DNA from: an uncultured Oscillospiraceae bacterium
GTDB lineage: Bacteria > Bacillota > Clostridia > Oscillospirales > Acutalibacteraceae
Assembly: GCA_959596515.1 (NCBI GenBank)
Contig: CAUFXR010000094.1
Span: forward strand, 1-8,928
Reading direction: 5' to 3'
Length of the DNA stretch: 8,928 nucleotides
Shown: positions 6,077 through 8,928 of the stretch, piece by piece
Position numbering within the stretch: position 1 is the stretch's first letter
How the letters are laid out: every line of letters begins with the position of its first letter
Notes under the pieces: generated by a model
Databases searched by the model: none
What the model saw: only the letters and a program-made list of their open reading frames with translations
What the model was told of the DNA's origin: nothing
Position numbers and translations under genes: made by a program

Positions 6077-6850
6077 TTAAATGATTTCCAGACGTTCTAC
6101 ACCTTGGGTCAGTCCGGTTTTATCGTCAACAGAAAATAAAACGCAATCCATTTTGCAGGGGCCGCTTGCCAAATCGAAACGAACCGGAAGTTTATTTTTC
6201 ATTTTTTCAATGGTCAGCTCTTTTTTGACCCCCAGCACAGAGTCAATAGGCCCGGTCATGCCGACATCGGTAAGATAGCCGGAACCTTGCGGCAAGATGG
6301 TTTCGTCGGCGGTTTGGACGTGGGTATGAGTGCCGAACAGGGCGGAAACCCTGCCGTCCAAATAAAAGCCCAGAGACCTTTTTTCTCCGGTGGCCTCGGC
6401 GTGAAAGTCCACAATGGTGATTTTCGGCTGGTCTGGGCGGGATAGAATCCGGTCCGCGGTGCGGAAAGGACAGTCCAGGCTTTCCAGATAAACGGTGCCC
6501 ATCAGATTGATCACCTGAACTTGAAGCCGTCCCAGGTCGACCAGACACGATCCCTTACCGGGAGTGGTTCCCTCGGGGAAATTGGCGGGCCGGAGCACAT
6601 AGGGATGCTCGTCGTACAGAGCGTAACTTTCCTTTCGCCGGAAGGCGTGATTACCGGTGGTGATCACATCCACGCCACTGTGGAACAGATAGTCGGCGGA
6701 GGCGGGGGTAAGCCCATTGCCATCGGCGGAATTTTCCCCGTTGACAATGACCAGATCGACGCTTTTCAGTTTTTTCAAAGATGGCAGACGCTGGCGGAGA
6801 AACTGGCAGCCCACGCTGCCCACTACGTCGCCGATACAAAGAATATTCAT
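6077..6850 (-). CDS. ymdB: YmdB-family metallophosphoesterase
   Basis: YmdB proteins (TIGR00282) are dinuclear-metal phosphodiesterases. The Bacillus subtilis protein hydrolyses cyclic nucleotides such as 2',3'-cAMP in vitro and directs the choice between motility and biofilm programmes. The 257-residue product carries the full metal-ligand set: D8 in GDVVG, E39 and N40 in NGEN, N67 and H68 in TGNH, H150 in FHAE, and H175 and H177 in GTHTH. It is probably active, cytosolic and oligomeric like its relatives. After TGNH the sequence reads AFRRKE, somewhat different from the Bacillus-type loop as I remember it. ATG 6850 follows AAAGGG (6859-6864) by 8 nt. It lies downstream of rny, as is common, but a strong terminator separates the two, so it needs its own promoter. 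Confidence 0.95.
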   Translation of the reverse strand: MNILCIGDVVGSVGCQFLRQRLPSLKKLKSVDLVIVNGENSADGNGLTPASADYLFHSGVDVITTGNHAFRRKESYALYDEHPYVLRPANFPEGTTPGKGSCLVDLGRLQVQVINLMGTVYLESLDCPFRTADRILSRPDQPKITIVDFHAEATGEKRSLGFYLDGRVSALFGTHTHVQTADETILPQGSGYLTDVGMTGPIDSVLGVKKELTIEKMKNKLPVRFDLASGPCKMDCVLFSVDDKTGLTQGVERLEII

Positions 6851-6909
6851 AGCGGTTTCCCTTTCTTTATCCTTTTCCGAAAACTTTTGCTTTAGTTATC
6901 AAACAATAA

Positions 6910-6937
6910 ATTAGAAATAGCCGACAAAACCACTCAA
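6910..6937 (-). promoter_or_regulatory. Candidate ymdB promoter
   Basis: On the minus strand there is TTGAGT (6932-6937), a 16-nt spacer and TCTAAT (6910-6915), which match the sigma-A boxes at 4/6 and 5/6 positions. This places transcription start near 6903, about 50 nt upstream of the ymdB ATG. It is the best match in the gap left by the rny terminator, but other weak combinations exist. Confidence 0.4.
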
Positions 6938-6965
6938 ACGGAAAAATCTCAGTGAAGAAATAAAA

Positions 6966-7007
6966 CTCGCAAAAAAGGCACAGAGCGTTTCAGCCCTGCG
7001 CCTTTTT
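6966..7007 (-). terminator. Strong intrinsic terminator after rny, possibly bidirectional
   Basis: The arms 6972-6986 (AAAAAGGCACAGAGC) and 6993-7007 form 15 continuous pairs, two of them G-U, around a 6-base loop. On the minus strand the descending arm ends in a run of T. It starts 20 nt after the rny stop codon. The plus strand also has T tracts after the stem (7003-7014), so it could work in both directions. Confidence 0.9.
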
Positions 7008-7026
7008 CTTTTTTACCGGAATCCGC

Positions 7027-8580
7027 TTATTTCGCGTATTCAATTGCGCGGCTTTCACGGATAATGTTGACTTTAATTTGTCCGGGATAATCCAGATCAT
7101 CCTCTATCTTTTTACAGATATCCCGGGCCAAAAGAACCATGCGCTCGTCGTTGACCACTTCGGGCTTGACCATAATACGGATTTCCCGGCCGGCCTGAAT
7201 GGCATAGCAGCTGGAAACACCGTCAAAGGAGGAAGCGACTTCCTCCAGCTTTTCCAAGCGCTTGATGTAGTTCTCCAGGTTTTCTCTGCGGGCGCCGGGC
7301 CTTGCGGCGGAAATAGCGTCTGCGGCCTGTACGATACAGGCGATTACGGTTTTCGCTTCCACATCGCCGTGATGGGCGTGAATAGCGTGAACCACAGCTT
7401 CGCTCTCTTTATACCTGCGAGCCACATCGACACCAATGTCCACATGAGATCCCTCGATCTCGTGGTCAAGAGCCTTGCCGATATCGTGAAGCAAACCGGC
7501 GCGGCGGGCGATCGTAGGATCCAAGCCTAATTCGGAAGCGATCATACCGGAAAGATACGCCACTTCCAGAGAGTGGTTCAGCACATTTTGTCCATAGCTG
7601 GTGCGGTAACGCAGCCGACCCAGCAGTTTGACAAGCTCAGGATGGATCCCGTTGACTCCGGCCTCAATAATGGCCCGTTCACCTTCCTGTTTGATGGTGG
7701 CATCCACCTCGCGGCGGGCTTTTTCCACCATTTCCTCGATTCTGGCGGGATGAATCCGACCGTCGGAAATCAACCGTTCCAGAGCGATCCGGGCAACTTC
7801 TCTGCGAACCGGATCAAAACTGGACAGGGTAATAGCTTCGGGAGTATCATCAATAATCAAATCAACGCCGGTCATAGTCTCGATAGCCCGGATATTCCGA
7901 CCTTCGCGGCCAATGATACGGCCCTTCATTTCGTCGTTGGGCAGGGGTACAACCGAAATGGTGGCTTCCGCCACGTGATCGGCGGCGCATCTCTGAATAG
8001 CCAGAGAAATGATTTCACGGGCTTTATTGTCCGCGTCATCCTTAGTTTGTTGCTCAATCTCCATGATTTTGATCGCTTTTTCGTGGACCAATTCGTCTTC
8101 CAGTTTTTTTAGCAGGTAATCCTTAGCCTGGTCGATGGAGAAGCCGGAGATTCTTTCCAGCATTTCAAATTGGCTTTTCTTGACGGTTTCCGCTTCCGCG
8201 AGTCTTTCATCGATTTTTTTGGTCTTTGCGTTGATGGCCTCTTCTTTTGCCTCTAAATGTTCCAGCTTTTTGTCCAGAGTCTCCTCTTTCTGCTGGATTC
8301 TGCGTTCCTGGCGCTGTACATCCTTGCGGCGTTCAGCGATTTCCCGTTCCGCCTCTAGACGCTGGCGGTGAATCTCGTCTTTCCCCTCCAGGATCGTTTC
8401 TTTCTTTTTCGCTTCCGCCGTCTTGATGGCTTCATTGACAAGACGTTTGGCTTCCTGTTCGGCAGAACCGATTTCCGCTTCCGCCGTATGTTTTCTATGA
8501 TTAGAGCCCGCAATAAAGGCGATTACAGCGCAGACCACACCAACTGCGATGGGCAGGAGGATTTGTAGTACTGGTGGCAA
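7027..8580 (-). CDS. rny: Ribonuclease Y
   Basis: RNase Y is the membrane-anchored endoribonuclease that starts much mRNA decay and processing in Firmicutes. From the chosen start the product has 517 residues (Bacillus: about 520). An N-terminal membrane helix (VLQILLPIAVGVVCAVIAFIA) is followed by a long charged coiled coil to about residue 150. Next come a KH domain with GRIIGREGRNIRAIE near 220-240 and an HD domain with NHSLEVA, LLHDIGKA (catalytic His-Asp near 365-366) and QAADAISAARPGARR. The longest frame starts at GTG 8592, but that codon is fused to the Shine-Dalgarno AAGGAGG. The TTG at 8580, 11 nt after the AGGAGG core, is more plausible and leaves the membrane helix directly at the N-terminus. 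It has its own promoter and terminator, so it is expressed separately from ymdB. Confidence 0.97.
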   Translation of the reverse strand: MPPVLQILLPIAVGVVCAVIAFIAGSNHRKHTAEAEIGSAEQEAKRLVNEAIKTAEAKKKETILEGKDEIHRQRLEAEREIAERRKDVQRQERRIQQKEETLDKKLEHLEAKEEAINAKTKKIDERLAEAETVKKSQFEMLERISGFSIDQAKDYLLKKLEDELVHEKAIKIMEIEQQTKDDADNKAREIISLAIQRCAADHVAEATISVVPLPNDEMKGRIIGREGRNIRAIETMTGVDLIIDDTPEAITLSSFDPVRREVARIALERLISDGRIHPARIEEMVEKARREVDATIKQEGERAIIEAGVNGIHPELVKLLGRLRYRTSYGQNVLNHSLEVAYLSGMIASELGLDPTIARRAGLLHDIGKALDHEIEGSHVDIGVDVARRYKESEAVVHAIHAHHGDVEAKTVIACIVQAADAISAARPGARRENLENYIKRLEKLEEVASSFDGVSSCYAIQAGREIRIMVKPEVVNDERMVLLARDICKKIEDDLDYPGQIKVNIIRESRAIEYAK

Positions 8581-8698
8581 GTGAATTGGCACCTCCTTTT
8601 CTTCATTCTGTTTTCAAGTATTTTAATCAAAAATAATAAAAAGTAGAGTTTCTCACCCAACAGGTGCGTTAATCCTGAAAATGAGCATACTAACCCTG

Positions 8699-8721
8699 GG
8701 AATACGAAATTTTACGTATCC
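8699..8721 (-). other. Hairpin at the 5' end of the rny leader
   Basis: GGAATACG (8699-8706) pairs with CGTATCC (8715-8721) with one bulged A around an AT-rich loop. It would lie within a few bases of the predicted 5' end of the rny transcript, whose leader is about 145 nt long to the TTG start. A minor CACC/GGTG stem lies at 8654-8666. A 5'-terminal stem can stabilise mRNA; autoregulation by RNase Y is only a possibility. Confidence 0.35.
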
Positions 8722-8730
8722 TTAACAATT

Positions 8731-8760
8731 ATTGTATTACTTTTTGGGGGCGTCTGTCAA
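8731..8760 (-). promoter_or_regulatory. Strong sigma-A promoter of rny
   Basis: On the minus strand there is a perfect -35 TTGACA (8755-8760), an 18-nt spacer and a -10 TACAAT (8731-8736, 5/6). Predicted start is near 8724. It is divergent from the T-box promoter: the two -35 boxes are 21 bp apart. Confidence 0.85.
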
Positions 8761-8781
8761 GAAAATTGTCCATACTTTCTA

Positions 8782-8810
8782 TTGACAATTCAAAACCCCA
8801 GTGTTACGAT
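8782..8810 (+). promoter_or_regulatory. Sigma-A promoter of the T-box transcript
   Basis: TTGACA (8782-8787, 6/6), a 17-nt spacer and TACGAT (8805-8810, 4/6), with TGT directly before the -10 acting as an extended -10. Transcription would begin near 8817, just ahead of the T-box stem I. Confidence 0.8.
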
Positions 8811-8816
8811 AATAAT

Positions 8817-8928
8817 CGAAAAAGAATCATCTCAAAAACGTTGAGAAGGAAAGAAAGGCCACCAGTTTTCCTAAGAGAGCGGATGTCACCGGCTGAGAGC
8901 GTCTGCGGTAAAACCGGCTTTTTCTACC
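8817..8928 (+). promoter_or_regulatory. T-box leader, 5' part (stem I), cut by the window edge
   Basis: T-box leaders bind uncharged tRNA and control aminoacyl-tRNA synthetase, amino-acid synthesis or transport genes. The AG bulge AGAGAG (8874-8879) is followed by a 7-bp stem, GCGGATG (8879-8885) with CGTCTGC (8900-8906), closing a distal loop that ends GGCTGAGAG. Below it GTTTTCC (8865-8871) pairs with GGTAAAAC (8907-8914) with one bulge, and CC/GG pairs extend the stem. The purine-rich GAGAAGGAAAGAAAGG (8843-8858) fits the lower stem with the K-turn region. The 3' arm ends at the window edge near the expected specifier loop, so the codon, antiterminator and regulated gene are not visible. 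The CTGAGAG string also occurs in TPP riboswitches, but the other TPP elements are absent. Confidence 0.8.

Noticed and set aside
8817..8928. TPP riboswitch because of the CTGAGAG motif
   Set aside because: The conserved ACCC and GAACCTGAT segments expected soon after are absent, whereas the AGAGAG bulge with a perfect 7-bp distal stem fits a T-box.

Overview
The window looks like a chromosomal segment from a spore-forming Clostridia-class Firmicute, probably of the gut Oscillospiraceae/Ruminococcaceae type. The grounds are a clear SpoVS, the conserved rny–ymdB–spoVS order, a fatty-acid-kinase-like DhaL/DAK2 gene directly before recG, a T-box leader, strong Shine-Dalgarno sites and good sigma-A promoters. 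The genus is not resolvable by eye. The core genes look GC-balanced, while the left end is visibly AT-rich.

Right to left, every recognised gene lies on the minus strand. At 8782-8928 a sigma-A promoter on the plus strand drives the 5' half of a T-box leader, whose target gene lies beyond the right edge. Back to back with it is a strong minus-strand promoter for rny (RNase Y, 7027-8580), which ends at an excellent terminator (6972-7007). Then come ymdB (6077-6850, metallophosphoesterase), spoVS (5651-5911) with its own terminator, and the operon fakA-like (3801-5492)–recG (1749-3797). The last two genes are only 3 nt apart and share one promoter, whose -35 box abuts the spoVS terminator tail.

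Downstream of recG the character changes. A 289-bp non-coding stretch is followed by an array of 41 seven-base units (1173-1459) that stays exactly in phase with no indel. Beyond it is an accessory segment with a lone tnpV-type gene (570-947) flanked by several perfect inverted repeats, one poorly supported small ORF (231-446), and AT-rich sequence without a gene to the left edge. This reads as a chromosomal junction where a mobile element, or its remnant, sits beside a repeat array.

Functionally, the core joins mRNA turnover (RNase Y), a developmental and biofilm regulator phosphodiesterase (YmdB), a sporulation protein (SpoVS), exogenous fatty-acid activation (FakA-like) and replication-fork rescue (RecG). 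For rny, fakA and tnpV the longest frame begins on or inside the Shine-Dalgarno sequence. I therefore moved the starts to TTG 8580, TTG 5492 and ATG 947. The most unusual item in the window is the heptanucleotide array. I see no defence system, CRISPR, tRNA or rRNA.
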